Shown piece after piece: positions 52,815 to 62,400 of a stretch of DNA of 64,000 bases (its first letter is position 1; the number at the start of each line of letters is the position of its first letter). Under the pieces are notes generated by a model. That model saw only the letters and a program-made list of their open reading frames with translations, had not been told where the DNA came from and did not search any database. The position numbers and the translations under genes are program-made. This DNA comes from Butyricicoccus_A sp964387535 (GTDB lineage Bacteria; Bacillota; Clostridia; Oscillospirales; Butyricicoccaceae), in the NCBI GenBank assembly GCA_964387535.1, contig CAYLXH010000001.1, positions 7,050 through 71,049 of the forward strand, given 5' to 3'.

Positions 52815-53350
52815 CCTTGCGCCCCCTCCATCCGTGTTTCCATCCGATGCAGCTGATGATCAATCGTTCCATCCATCTGCCTGTCACCGATCTGCAGACG
52901 AAGTCCGCCAACACACCGAGAATCCACCCGTTTGTTCAGCCGGACCTGCTTTCCTGTCATCGTCTCCAGCCGACGTGTCAGCTGCACCTCCTGCTCCGGC
53001 GTCAGTGGCACCGCAGATGTCACATCTGCCGTCATGATTCCATGTTCCTCATCCCAGCGATACTCAAACTGTCGGATGGCTTCCGACAGTTCGGATGCCG
53101 TGCCGTATTCTGCCACGAGCTTCAGCGCATTTTCCACCAGATGGTGCACAAGGCCATCAAACAGCTCTGCGACCACCTTCACCCGCTCCTGTTTCCTCAG
53201 AGCCGGACTATCCATCAAGGCCAGTACCTCCGGGTTGTCATTCAACACCGTCTTGAGCATCTGCAAATCCGTTCGGACTCGTGCTGTGTCTCCCTGTTCT
53301 CCGGACACCTCATACAGGGCGTCCCCATACGCTCTTGCCAATTCGGTCAT
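52811..53350 (-). CDS. atpH: ATP synthase delta subunit
   Basis: Peripheral stalk protein holding F1 to the b subunits, 179 residues. OSCP/delta family: the N-terminal ARAYGDALYEVS and the C-terminal VPLTPEQEVQLTRRLETMTGKQVRLNKRVD are typical. It overlaps atpF upstream and atpA downstream by ATGA, which favours matched translation. Confidence 0.93.
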   Translation of the reverse strand: MTELARAYGDALYEVSGEQGDTARVRTDLQMLKTVLNDNPEVLALMDSPALRKQERVKVVAELFDGLVHHLVENALKLVAEYGTASELSEAIRQFEYRWDEEHGIMTADVTSAVPLTPEQEVQLTRRLETMTGKQVRLNKRVDSRCVGGLRLQIGDRQMDGTIDHQLHRMETRMEGAQG

Positions 53351-53850
53351 CGCACATCACCCAAGCCGTCGATGCATTCCTGAATCAGCCGCTCATGGTC
53401 CCGTGCCGTGAGCTCACGTCCCACAACCCGTTCTGCCAGCTCCATCGCCAGAGCGGAGACCTCCTCCCGCAGAGAACGAACCGCCCTCCGGCGCTCCTGC
53501 TCCACGTCCTCGCTGCCCCGTTCGACAATGCGGTCGGCCTGACGCTGTGCCTCATCCAAAATCTCCGCTTCCTTCCAGTGCGCACGCTGTTGCGCACGGG
53601 TTACAATGCTCTCTGCCTCCTGATTTGCCGTTACCATGCGCTGCTCATACTCCTGTCTTGTTCGCTCTGCCTGCTCCGAAGTTCGGGCCGCCTCCGCATA
53701 CTGCTGCGCAATCTCCTCGTCCCGCTGCGCCAGAACACGCTGCACCGGGCCAAACAGAAAATGCCGCAGCAGCAAAACCAGAATCAGAAGATTGACCAGC
53801 TGCATGACAATTTCCCATGGGACGATACTGACAAATTCCAATGCCTCCAT
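53347..53850 (-). CDS. atpF: ATP synthase b subunit
   Basis: Membrane-anchored peripheral stalk, 167 residues. One N-terminal membrane helix (about 9-29, WEIVMQLVNLLILVLLLRHF), then a long charged alpha-helical coil (KPVxxxLxxRxxxI pattern seen as GPVQRVLAQRDEEIAQQY). The ATG at 53850 follows GGAGG with 7-base spacing; the longer in-frame extension is not used. Confidence 0.93.
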   Translation of the reverse strand: MEALEFVSIVPWEIVMQLVNLLILVLLLRHFLFGPVQRVLAQRDEEIAQQYAEAARTSEQAERTRQEYEQRMVTANQEAESIVTRAQQRAHWKEAEILDEAQRQADRIVERGSEDVEQERRRAVRSLREEVSALAMELAERVVGRELTARDHERLIQECIDGLGDVR

Positions 53851-53864
53851 TGCCGTTCCTCCTC

Positions 53865-54128
53865 CTATATTCTGCCGATAAACGGATTGACAAACAGAAG
53901 AATCAACGCGATGATGAATCCATAAATACCGGTCGTCTCCGCCAGCGCACATCCGAGAATCATCGTTGAGGTGACCTTTCCCGCCGCCTCCGGCTGACGG
54001 CCAATGGCCTCACAGGCCTTACCGGCCGTGTATCCCTCGCCAATACCCGGACCCACACCGGCAATCATCGCCAGTCCCGCGCCAATCGCGGAACCGCACA
54101 GTACAATTGCTCTTGCGATCGTTTCCAT
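53865..54128 (-). CDS. atpE: ATP synthase c subunit, two-carboxylate sodium-type site
   Basis: Rotor-ring proteolipid, 87 residues, two membrane helices joined by the polar loop GRQPEA. Ion-site residues: Glu31 in helix 1 (PGIGEGY; Gln in Ilyobacter) and Glu64-Thr65-Thr66 with Tyr69 in helix 2 (LAETTGIYG). This matches the Na+-binding set (Q/E-E-S/T-T-Y) and the two-carboxylate form described for Fusobacterium nucleatum. So Na+ coupling is likely (inference from motif). Start at 54128 follows GGGAGGG. Confidence 0.95.
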   Translation of the reverse strand: METIARAIVLCGSAIGAGLAMIAGVGPGIGEGYTAGKACEAIGRQPEAAGKVTSTMILGCALAETTGIYGFIIALILLFVNPFIGRI

Positions 54129-54177
54129 GATACGTCCCTCCCGAACCGTACTTCCCTGAAACCCATCATTGTCCTGT

Positions 54178-54939
54178 TTACTCCGTGTCTCCCTCCGTCT
54201 GAGCCGCCCGTGAGACAAACAGCATCGTCAGCATACAAAAAATAAACGGCTGTACCAGACTGGAAAACACGCCAAAATAACATTGCAGCAGTGCGGGTAG
54301 CCCTGCTGCAAGAAATGGAATGTCACGCACTATTACACCGATTGTCCCCGGAACCCAGCGGAACAACAGCTTGTTCACGCGTCCCAACGCCGCATACAGC
54401 AGCAGTGAGATCACGGTACCGGAGGCAATATTTCCAAAATGACGAAATGCCATGGAGACCGGAACCGCCGCTTCGCTGAGCACGTTTAACGGTGCCATGA
54501 GCGGAACCGGCTCGAGATAACTGCGCAGATAGCCGTTCCAGCCGCGCGTCCGGATCTTCCAGCCGACAATCAGGCCGAACACCAGCAATGACCACGCCAA
54601 CAACGTGTTCAAATCACTGGTCGGCGCAAACGCTCCGGTCAGACTCATCAGGCTGCACACAGCAGACAGCGAGAACAACGAGGCAATCAGTGGAACAAAG
54701 TTGTCCCAGCCCGCTCCCATGGTCCTGCACACAAACCGGTGTGCCCCTGTCACCAGGCATTCCGCCATCAGCTGCCGCCAGCCGGTCGGATGCACCGCCA
54801 TGCCGTGCGTCAGCAGCCAGCACAACCCCACAATGACCGCCATGGCAATCCATGTATTCACGAGCGTCGCTGTCATGGGCAAGTACGGCAAATCAAACAA
54901 ATATCCGTATATCGCTGCACCTGTGACCTGCAGCTCCAT
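54178..54939 (-). CDS. atpB: ATP synthase a subunit
   Basis: Stator channel of Fo, 253 residues, five to six helices. The essential arginine lies in the segment VPVSMAFRHFGNIASGTVIS, and LNVLSEAAVPVSM precedes it, as in other Clostridia. The C-terminal helix LVQPFIFCMLTMLFVSRA supplies the rest of the half-channels. Begins 3 bases from the atpI stop codon. Confidence 0.93.
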   Translation of the reverse strand: MELQVTGAAIYGYLFDLPYLPMTATLVNTWIAMAVIVGLCWLLTHGMAVHPTGWRQLMAECLVTGAHRFVCRTMGAGWDNFVPLIASLFSLSAVCSLMSLTGAFAPTSDLNTLLAWSLLVFGLIVGWKIRTRGWNGYLRSYLEPVPLMAPLNVLSEAAVPVSMAFRHFGNIASGTVISLLLYAALGRVNKLLFRWVPGTIGVIVRDIPFLAAGLPALLQCYFGVFSSLVQPFIFCMLTMLFVSRAAQTEGDTE

Positions 54940-54942
54940 CGC

Positions 54943-55338
54943 TTACGCCGCCTCCTTCCGTTGAAAAACCGGAAGCCCCATGAGCAGTATCGTAATCCGC
55001 GGGAATACCATCGGCACCACCACAGACAGCCCGTGAAACCACGGCAGTTTGATTCCCAGCGCCACAACCGCCGCCAACAGCAGCAACCGCCTCGTGTACG
55101 AATTCTGCGTGATCGTTTTGGCCGCCTTCGGATCGTCCTGCTGCAGAGAACGCTGCACCGACAGCGCCATCAGGAAAAAATTCAGCACGGCAAAGCCGCC
55201 GCCCAGCAGCGCTCCCAGCACCGTACGATAGTCAAAGGCACCCGCAACCGCAAACAGCACCAGCATTCCCACACTCATGCTTGCCACACCAATGCCGATA
55301 TGCTTGGTCTCTTTGATTACAGCCGGTTCAATTTTCAT
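54943..55338 (-). CDS. atpI: ATP synthase subunit I-like protein
   Basis: 131 residues, four predicted membrane helices, at the usual atpI place before atpB. GASMSVGMLVLFAVAG-like first helix and a conserved LLGGGFAVLNFFLMA second helix with the RRLLLLAAVVALG third fit the family, which helps c-ring assembly or Mg2+ supply. Start at 55338 follows AAGGAGGTG; the upstream extension was rejected. Overlaps the AtpZ-like gene by 11 bases. Confidence 0.88.
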   Translation of the reverse strand: MKIEPAVIKETKHIGIGVASMSVGMLVLFAVAGAFDYRTVLGALLGGGFAVLNFFLMALSVQRSLQQDDPKAAKTITQNSYTRRLLLLAAVVALGIKLPWFHGLSVVVPMVFPRITILLMGLPVFQRKEAA

Positions 55339-55618
55339 GTTGTTCACCTCCTTGTCGTTCTGCCGATGCAACGTCAGCCGACGCGCGCTGCTCCAGCCTC
55401 CGCTGCATCTGGCTCCAGAAACACCGCGCGCTCCAGATGCCGCCGGCAATCCCCAGCAGCAGCGCGGCCACCATAACCCAGTAGCCCAGCGCATACCGCC
55501 GGATCAGCCATGCCGCTGCCAGCAGCGAAAGCACCGGCGGTGCGGCCAGCGAAAGACCCAGCTGCGTCAGCAGCGTCAGGTTTTCCGCACACTCTCTCAG
55601 AATCTGCCGCTTGTCCAT
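55328..55618 (-). CDS. atpZ: AtpZ-like small membrane protein
   Basis: 96 residues, two membrane helices (about 18-38 and 43-62), then a basic, Glu-rich tail. LTLLTQLGLSLAAPPVLSLLAAAWL and the second helix fit the F0F1-ATPase subunit/AtpZ family, found directly ahead of atpI in many Firmicutes. Start at the ATG at 55618 gives the usual length. It is the first gene of the ATP synthase operon; 91 bases separate it from the dehydrogenase gene, and I found no strong promoter there. Confidence 0.8.
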   Translation of the reverse strand: MDKRQILRECAENLTLLTQLGLSLAAPPVLSLLAAAWLIRRYALGYWVMVAALLLGIAGGIWSARCFWSQMQRRLEQRASADVASAERQGGEQHEN

Positions 55619-55709
55619 GCGCTCCGCTTCCCTTCGCCATTCTGTGATGTAGCTTTTCCCGTTTTTCCGGAAAAATTCCTCTGTTCCACGTTTTGTTCCG
55701 ACGATTGCC

Positions 55710-56663
55710 CTATACCGTGTTGATCGGTCTGCCGTCACGGAATGCCTGGAGATTCTGTACCGTAATATCCATCAGTCTCTGCCGCGCCGTGTCCGTCGCC
55801 CACGCAATATGCGGTGTCAGGGTACAGTTTGGTGCGTGAAGCAGCGGATTATCCCACCGCATCGGCTCGACAGAGATGACATCGGCGCCATACCCGCCCA
55901 GTGTGCCGCTGCGCAGCGCATCCGCGACATCCTGCTCCACTGCGAGCGGTCCGCGTGAGGTGTTGATAACGATTGCCGTCGGCTTGAGCCAGCGCAGCGT
56001 TCGGGCACACAGCAGCCCCTTTGTCTGCTCGGTCAGCGGAGCACACAGACTGACGACATCCGCCTGCCGAAAACCCTCCTCCAAGGTGACAAATGGCGCA
56101 CCTTCCATCGGTTCCGTCGTATCCACATCGCGCGGCACGGCGACGGTGTTCATCCCGAACGCCTGCGCCAACCGGAGCACCTGCCGTCCAATGCGTCCTA
56201 TTCCCACCACACACATCGTCTTTCCGCTCAGGTTTCTCATCGGATAGTTCCAGAAGCAAAAGTCCGGACAGGTACACCAATCACCCCGATGCACTGCCTC
56301 ACTGTGATCCCCGACATGCATATACAGCTCCAGCAGATGGGCAAACACCATCTGCGCCACCGAGTCGGTGGAGTACGCGGGAATATTGGTCACCACAATC
56401 CCATGTGCGTGGCAGTACTCCACATCAATAATATTGTATCCGGTTGCCGTCACACCGATATAGCGAAGCGTCGGGCACTCCCGCAGTACCGCTGCATCCA
56501 GAACCACTTTGTTGGTCAGGACTGCATCCGCGTCGCCGATGCGCGCGACAACCTCCTCCGTGGACGTGCGGTCATACACCATCACTTCACTCAATGCGCG
56601 GATCGGCTCCCAGCTCATGTCGCCAGGATTCAGCGCCTTTCCATCCAGAATTACTGTTTTCAT
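55710..56663 (-). CDS. D-isomer-specific 2-hydroxyacid dehydrogenase
   Basis: 317 residues. NAD-binding motif VVGIGRIGRQVLRLA with the usual flanks, catalytic Arg in INTSRGPLA, Glu in the VEPM region and His in TPHIAWAT. The sequence is close to the glycerate dehydrogenase/hydroxypyruvate reductase branch (FWNYPMRNLSGKTMCVVG, SVEPMRWDNPLLHAPN). The substrate could be hydroxypyruvate or another 2-keto acid. GAGAGGA upstream of the ATG. It precedes the ATP synthase operon by 91 bases and may read into it. Confidence 0.88.
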   Translation of the reverse strand: MKTVILDGKALNPGDMSWEPIRALSEVMVYDRTSTEEVVARIGDADAVLTNKVVLDAAVLRECPTLRYIGVTATGYNIIDVEYCHAHGIVVTNIPAYSTDSVAQMVFAHLLELYMHVGDHSEAVHRGDWCTCPDFCFWNYPMRNLSGKTMCVVGIGRIGRQVLRLAQAFGMNTVAVPRDVDTTEPMEGAPFVTLEEGFRQADVVSLCAPLTEQTKGLLCARTLRWLKPTAIVINTSRGPLAVEQDVADALRSGTLGGYGADVISVEPMRWDNPLLHAPNCTLTPHIAWATDTARQRLMDITVQNLQAFRDGRPINTV

Positions 56664-56697
56664 TGCTTGTCCTCTCTTATGACTGACAATAACAGAA

Positions 56698-56740
56698 AAG
56701 AGAGCACGTCGCAGACCGGTCTGCAGCGCGCCCTCGTACT
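56698..56740 (-). terminator. Terminator of pyrE
   Basis: On the minus strand, GAGGGCGCG ... CGTGCTCTC with two G-U pairs around GCAGACC-GGTCTGC, then TTTTCTG. Confidence 0.75.
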
Positions 56741-56747
56741 ATCTGCA

Positions 56748-57410
56748 TCAGAATACGCAGTATTTCTCCATGTAGGATTCCATCAGCGGCAGGATACTCT
56801 CATACGTTCCCTGCTCTTTCAGATAGTCGTGAATATCACGGACATCGATCAGCGAATGCACCTGGATGCCGAATTCCTCACCGACCTCCATCACGGCGGT
56901 CTTACCCGGGTTCTGTCCCACCTCACAGCGGTTGACCGAAATAAACATATCCGTCACCTTGACGTCTGCACAGCCGTACAGCACCGGCAGCGTCTCGCGG
57001 ATTGCTGTGCCGGCCGTGATGACATCCTCAATGATAATAATCCGATCACCGTCTGCTGGTTTATAGCCGACGATGGAGCCGCCCTCACCGTGGTCCTTTG
57101 CCTCCTTGCGATTAAAGAAGAACGGCTTGTCAATGCCATACTCCCGCGCCATCGCACCCGCTACCGAGGTCGCCAGCGGAATCCCCTTATAGGCCGGTCC
57201 AAACATCGCATCAAACGCATCTCCGATCGTTTCCTTGACGAGTGCGGCATAAAACTCACCCAGACGGGAGGTCTGCAAGCCGGTCTTATAGTTGCCCGTG
57301 TTGACAAAATACGGTGTGTTGCGTCCGCTCTTGGTCACAAAGTCTCCAAAGCGCAGCACGTCTGCGCTCATCATAAATTCAATAAATTCCTTTTTCGCCT
57401 GCGTCAGCAT
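56748..57410 (-). CDS. pyrE: Orotate phosphoribosyltransferase PyrE
   Basis: Makes orotidine 5'-phosphate from orotate and PRPP in de novo pyrimidine synthesis. 220 residues. The PRPP-binding motif is VIIIEDVITAGTAIRET (here IIIIEDVITAGTAIRE), with a catalytic Lys-rich flexible loop FFFNRKEAKDHGEGGSIVG, and the N-terminal KSGRNTPYFVNTG. GGGAAG is upstream of the ATG. No other pyr gene is near and no leader attenuator was seen. Confidence 0.95.
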   Translation of the reverse strand: MLTQAKKEFIEFMMSADVLRFGDFVTKSGRNTPYFVNTGNYKTGLQTSRLGEFYAALVKETIGDAFDAMFGPAYKGIPLATSVAGAMAREYGIDKPFFFNRKEAKDHGEGGSIVGYKPADGDRIIIIEDVITAGTAIRETLPVLYGCADVKVTDMFISVNRCEVGQNPGKTAVMEVGEEFGIQVHSLIDVRDIHDYLKEQGTYESILPLMESYMEKYCVF

Positions 57411-57505
57411 GGAAATCTTCCCTTTCTGTGTTGGATTGCCCTCAGTATAGCAGAAAATACCGCCCTCGACAAGATAAAACCGGTATTTGTCCCTTTACCA
57501 TGCCC

Positions 57506-57540
57506 TCAAACAAACAGCCGGCAGCTTGTGCTGCCGGCTG
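57506..57540 (-). terminator. Terminator of rpiA
   Basis: 11-bp stem CAGCCGGCAGC / GCTGCCGGCTG (57515-57540), then TTTGTTTG on the minus strand. Confidence 0.85.
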
Positions 57541-57554
57541 ACAAAGCAATGTGT

Positions 57555-58244
57555 TTACTTGTTCGGATTCTCAATACTAGTGATGCCGTCCGCACCGGCG
57601 GAGATGATCAGGTCGGTGCAGTTGAGGAAAAATCCGGTTTCCAGAACACCCAGCGTTCCCTTCAGGAAGGCTTCCATCGCGGCATAATCCTTTCCGAACC
57701 GGGAGTTGGTGTATTTCGTATCCAGAATATAGTTGTGGTTGTTGGTCTCAAAGACCGAGCCGTCCTTGTTCTTCCGGAGCACCGGCTCAAACCCTGCCTC
57801 TTCCATCTTCTTGACAACATGCTTGTAGCCAAACGGCAGGACCTCCACCGGCAGACCGAAGTCGCCGATCTCCTCGACCAGCTTCGCGCTGTGGCAAACC
57901 CAAATATTGTACTTCGCGCTGCGTGCGACAATCTTCTCGCGGAACAGCGCGCCGCCGCCGCCCTTGATGCCGTTAAAGGCCGGATCCACTTCATCTACAC
58001 CGTCAATACAGATATCCAGTACCGGGGCATCGTTGGTGTCCAGCAGCGGGATACCCAGCTGCTTTGCCTGCTCCGTGGACGCATCCGACGTGGAAACGCA
58101 CTGAATCTTCAGTCCCTCTTCCTTGACGCGCTGTCCGAGTCGCTCAATCAGATAATAGGCGGTTGAGCCGGTGCCAATGCCGACCAGCATGCCGTCCTTG
58201 ACATACTTGGCCGCCTCATAGCCCGCCATCTGCTTCTCATTCAT
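57555..58244 (-). CDS. rpiA: Ribose-5-phosphate isomerase A
   Basis: Interconverts ribose-5-phosphate and ribulose-5-phosphate, supplying PRPP precursor. 229 residues. Family motifs: VGIGTGSTAYYLIE, DICIDGVDEVD with catalytic Asp, the Lys in IKGGGGALFREKIVA, and PVEVLPFGYKHV. The ATG at 58244 follows GAGGTG at normal spacing; the earlier GTG at 58253 lies inside that site. Transcribed on its own ahead of pyrE, with a terminator between them. Confidence 0.96.
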   Translation of the reverse strand: MNEKQMAGYEAAKYVKDGMLVGIGTGSTAYYLIERLGQRVKEEGLKIQCVSTSDASTEQAKQLGIPLLDTNDAPVLDICIDGVDEVDPAFNGIKGGGGALFREKIVARSAKYNIWVCHSAKLVEEIGDFGLPVEVLPFGYKHVVKKMEEAGFEPVLRKNKDGSVFETNNHNYILDTKYTNSRFGKDYAAMEAFLKGTLGVLETGFFLNCTDLIISAGADGITSIENPNK

Positions 58245-58382
58245 TTCGCTCACCTCATCAGTAAAATAGTCCCAAAGCGGTAATCGCTTCTGCTGTTATT
58301 GTAATACACAATCTCATGCCGTGCAAGGCTTTTCCCCTCACCCACAGCAGAAATCCGTGCACAAATCCATGATCTCACGCAG

Positions 58383-58411
58383 TTGCTTTTGTCTGTCTCC
58401 TGAGATATACT
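58383..58411 (+). promoter_or_regulatory. Promoter for the lipid kinase gene
   Basis: -35 TTGCTT (58383-58388), 17-bp spacer, -10 TATACT (58406-58411). Confidence 0.7.
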
Positions 58412-58438
58412 ATCAGTAACAGACTGCGAGGTGACGAC

Positions 58439-59344
58439 ATGAAACACATCTTTCTCCTCAATCCCGCTGCCGGAGACGGGCACAATATTCCGCGTCTGGT
58501 TCCCCGCATTCGCGCAGCATCTCAGGCTACTGGAATCCCCTACACGCTGTATGAAACCAAGTCACCCGGCGATGCCGCGGCACTGATTCAGCGCTGTGCG
58601 GCCACCGGCAACCAGTTCCGATTTTATGCCTGCGGCGGAGACGGTACACTGAACGAAGCGGCCCGCGGCGCACTCTCCCATCCCAACATCGAACTGGCCT
58701 GTGTTCCGTACGGCACGGGAAACGATTTCGTCCGGACGCTCGGCGGAGCTGCCCGGTTCCGCGATCTGGGAACGCTGATGCGCAGCCAGGCGCGGCCCAT
58801 CGACGTCATCACATCGGAAGACGGCCATCTCGCGGTGAATATCGTCAACATCGGCTTTGACTGCAACGTTGCTGACGGGGCACAGTGGATGAAAGAACTC
58901 CCTCTGGTGTCCGGAACCATGGCTTACCTGCTGTCTCTCGCCGACGAACTCACCCGTCCCCTCGGCCAAAGTATGGCAGTATCCACTGACAATGGCCCCA
59001 TGCAGATGGGAAACTTTCTGCTCTGTGCCATTGGAAACGGCGGGTACTGCGGCGGCGGATTTTGCGCGTTCCCACAAGCGAACCCCTCGGACGGTCTTCT
59101 GAATGTCAGCACGGTACGCGCCATGCGGCGCCGGGAACTCCTCCCTCTGCTCCCCCGCTACCGCGATGGTTCCTACCTCTCCCATCCCCCCGCACAAAAA
59201 TATATCCGTATCCAAACATGCCGCCGCATTCATATCCACACACCGTCTCCGATACGCGTCAGTTTTGACGGAGAGATCATACGAACCGATTCCCTCCACT
59301 TGCAAGTGCGGCCACATGCCATCCGGATGTGTATTCCCGAATAA
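58439..59344 (+). CDS. Diacylglycerol kinase-family lipid kinase (DgkB/YegS-like)
   Basis: 301 residues. The N-terminal FLLNPAAGDG, and the nucleotide-binding YACGGDGTLNEAARG and CVPYGTGNDFVRTLGG motifs, mark the DAGK catalytic domain; a beta-rich C-terminal domain follows (VSFDGE near 282-287). Likely phosphorylates diacylglycerol or a related lipid at the membrane for recycling into phospholipid. GAGGTGA precedes the ATG by 5 bases. Monocistronic, with promoter and strong terminator. Confidence 0.92.
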   Translation: MKHIFLLNPAAGDGHNIPRLVPRIRAASQATGIPYTLYETKSPGDAAALIQRCAATGNQFRFYACGGDGTLNEAARGALSHPNIELACVPYGTGNDFVRTLGGAARFRDLGTLMRSQARPIDVITSEDGHLAVNIVNIGFDCNVADGAQWMKELPLVSGTMAYLLSLADELTRPLGQSMAVSTDNGPMQMGNFLLCAIGNGGYCGGGFCAFPQANPSDGLLNVSTVRAMRRRELLPLLPRYRDGSYLSHPPAQKYIRIQTCRRIHIHTPSPIRVSFDGEIIRTDSLHLQVRPHAIRMCIPE

Positions 59345-59361
59345 CACACCATATAGTACCG

Positions 59362-59400
59362 CAGGGGCAGGCTCTAACGAGCCTGCCCCTGTTTTTTTGT
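59362..59400 (+). terminator. Terminator of the lipid kinase gene
   Basis: Perfect 13-bp stem CAGGGGCAGGCTC-TAAC-GAGCCTGCCCCTG followed by TTTTTTT. Confidence 0.95.
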
Positions 59401-59416
59401 TCTCTCTGTCCCCGTG

Positions 59417-62400
59417 TTATCGGGTTTTTACTGTCTTTTTCTTGGACCAGCTGGAGTAATACCACTTGCCGTTCACCGTCTTATAGGTGCGTACGCGGAC
59501 ATAATACGACGTATTGCGTGCCAGCTTCGAAATCGTCTTTGACTGCCGATTCGCGTCAGAAATCGTTTCCGTCTTTTTGGCTCCCGCGTTCTTCTTCCAA
59601 TACTGAACCTGGTAGCCGGATGTCTGGCTAATCTTTTTGGTCCACTTAACCTTAAAGCCCTTGCTCAGGCGAGTGATGCTCTTGATGGTCGTCGCGCGCG
59701 GATTGATGACGAACTTGCTGGTCAGAGTACCTTCATAATAGTCACCGACAAACGTAACGGTCATCTCATACGTGCCGACCTTTTTGTTATTCGGCAGAGT
59801 CGTCTCATAGTTCGAAGACGAGATCTTCCGTCCATTGGTATCGTATACCGCTTCCACCTTCGGGTGCTTGGTCTTTCCGCTGTATACATATTCCGAATTG
59901 GACAGTTCTGCCGATGCCGGAGCCGCAATGATGCGTTCGCTCTCTACCTCACCGCAGGAGCAAACCTTCGTGATGCTGCCCGCCTTATCCGGACTCGCCT
60001 TGACGATCTTTGTCTGATACTCATGGACATGCGTTCCGATTACCGTGACGGCACACTTGGCTGCATAGCCGCCGTCTGCGGTCTTTACGGTTACGGTCGT
60101 GCTGCCTTCTCCCTTTGCTGTGACAACACAGGTCTTTCCGTCGGCCTTAATGGATGCAACGCTCTTATCCGCAACCGACCATTCCACATTCTGATTATCC
60201 GCGTTGAGCGGCGTAATTTCTGCCGTGATGGTTGCCGAAGTGCCGTTGTCCAGTTCCAGCGTGCCCGGTGTCACCGTGACGCCGCCTACTGCGATATTGC
60301 TCGTGTGTACCGGATCATCCGGGTCGAGCGGATCACTGCCGCCCTCATACTCTTCCAGATTGGTCAGACCGTCGCCGTCGTCATCACTGTTGGCAATGTC
60401 TTTTTCCGTGCCGTCCGGTGCCCACAGGCCGTACTTATCACAGTACCAATCTGGGATACCGTCGCCGTCCTTATCTGCTGCGCCTGCTGTCACGCGGACC
60501 GCCTCGCTCAGCTCGGACTTGCTGCCGTCCTCCTGAACGCTCTGAACCGCCAGGTAAACCTCGCGCTCACGCTCCAGAAGATCCAGCGTCAGTTCGGTCG
60601 AATCTGCCGGATAGGTTCTCTGAACCACACCGTCATCCTCCGCCGAATCAAACGCGCTGTCGCTGTAATAAACATGATAGAACTTGCTGTTCTCGTTCGG
60701 GTCATCAAACGCAACCGTAACCACCGCGTCGTTGTCCTCTGACTGCGTATAGGTCACGTTCGTTGCCGGTTTCGCCGTCTCCTTCGACGCTGCCTTCGCC
60801 ATCAGGACATACAATCCGTCACCGGACAGTTCCGCCGATGCTCCGACATTGTCATCTTCTTCTTCCAGATACTCGGTATCCAGCTGTGTCCACACGCCTC
60901 CGGCATACTTAAACCAGCTCAGGCTGCTGTAATCCATATCGCCCGTGCAGGATGCAACCGAATAGATCTTTCCCTCACTCAGTCCGACATCGTCCTTCGT
61001 CGAAATCGCTGTCGCCTGATTGATCGACTGATACTCTCCGTTGGTATACGTCGTATTGTCTGCCACATAAGTATATACGGTCTCGGATTCCGGAATCGTG
61101 TACGCATTGACTGCACAATCCATGGAAACATAGGCGTATCCGCCGGTATTGCTCTCCGAACGGTCGATATAGTACTGATTGTACTGTGCCTCTTCTCCGC
61201 TCTCTGCCACAATGCGGAAGCTGGCCAGCGCGCCGGCACCCACGTTCAGTTCTGCCGTCTGTGCGTCATCCGCTGCCGTCAGCGCAACCTCTTCATAGGA
61301 GTCTCCCGTCTGTACATACAGGTGGTAGTCGGCATCTGTCGTCGGAACCAGCATCAAACGCAAGCCGTCGCCATCCTCTTCTACGGAGACCGCACCCAGA
61401 GACTCCGTCGTCTCTTTTGCCGCAGTCAGCAATTCATCGCCTGCCGCCGACGTTCCCGTTGAAGACAGTATGATGTAATCATCATCCGTAAGGGACGCAT
61501 AGCTGTAATTTGCCGTGCGATCCCGGCTTCCCGACACCTCTGTATAATCAATGACATAGTTATCTGCACCTTCGAGCAGAGATCCCGGCTCAAGGGTCCG
61601 TCCGGTCTCCAACATCTCTGCCAGCGTGCCTTCACACGATTGATGGTAAATCGAAGAATGGCGGGTGTCTGCTCCCGTTGTGAAATCGCCGCCGCGGTAC
61701 GCGTAGTCGATATTCGCCTTGGAGATCTCAATATCCTCGTGCTGTCCGTCCATCAGTCCGAAATTGCTGTATGGGCGATTGGAGGAGGTCCAGTTGATTC
61801 CGTCTCCGTCCATGTACTCATCAAAGAAGCACAGCAGATAATGACCTGTCTCATGTGTTACCGTCGTGGCATAGGCAGCTGCCTCGTCCAGCATCGAATT
61901 GTTCCAGCCGGCGCCTTCCACACCACTCATCTGGATTCTCCGGTAGGTGCTCTTTCCTGACAGTTCTGAGGCACCCTTCATATTTTTTGCCCAGCTATTA
62001 AACAGATCAATATAGTCATCCGTCACGCTAACTGTGCTGCCATCATAGAAACCAGAGACATACGCATTGGAATGGATCTTGCCCCACGAGCTCTCATCGG
62101 TCTCAATGCGGATATCCGCCTTGGATGCACGGTTGGCCGTATTATAGAACTGCTGAAGATTGGATGCCGTAAACAGAAGGATATTGTCAATGAGAACATG
62201 TCCGTCCGTCGCCTGCGCCACATCCTTGGCATATTCATTCAGCATGCGTTTGACGCCCTGCTGATACTCTGCCTTTTTGGATTCCGCCTTTTCCGCCAGA
62301 TAGCAAACCGACATATTGACCATCATACGCGGCTCGTGCAGGTTGAGTGTCATCTCCTTGGCAATCGTGGTCGTTACATTTTCCGCCAGCGCCAACATTT

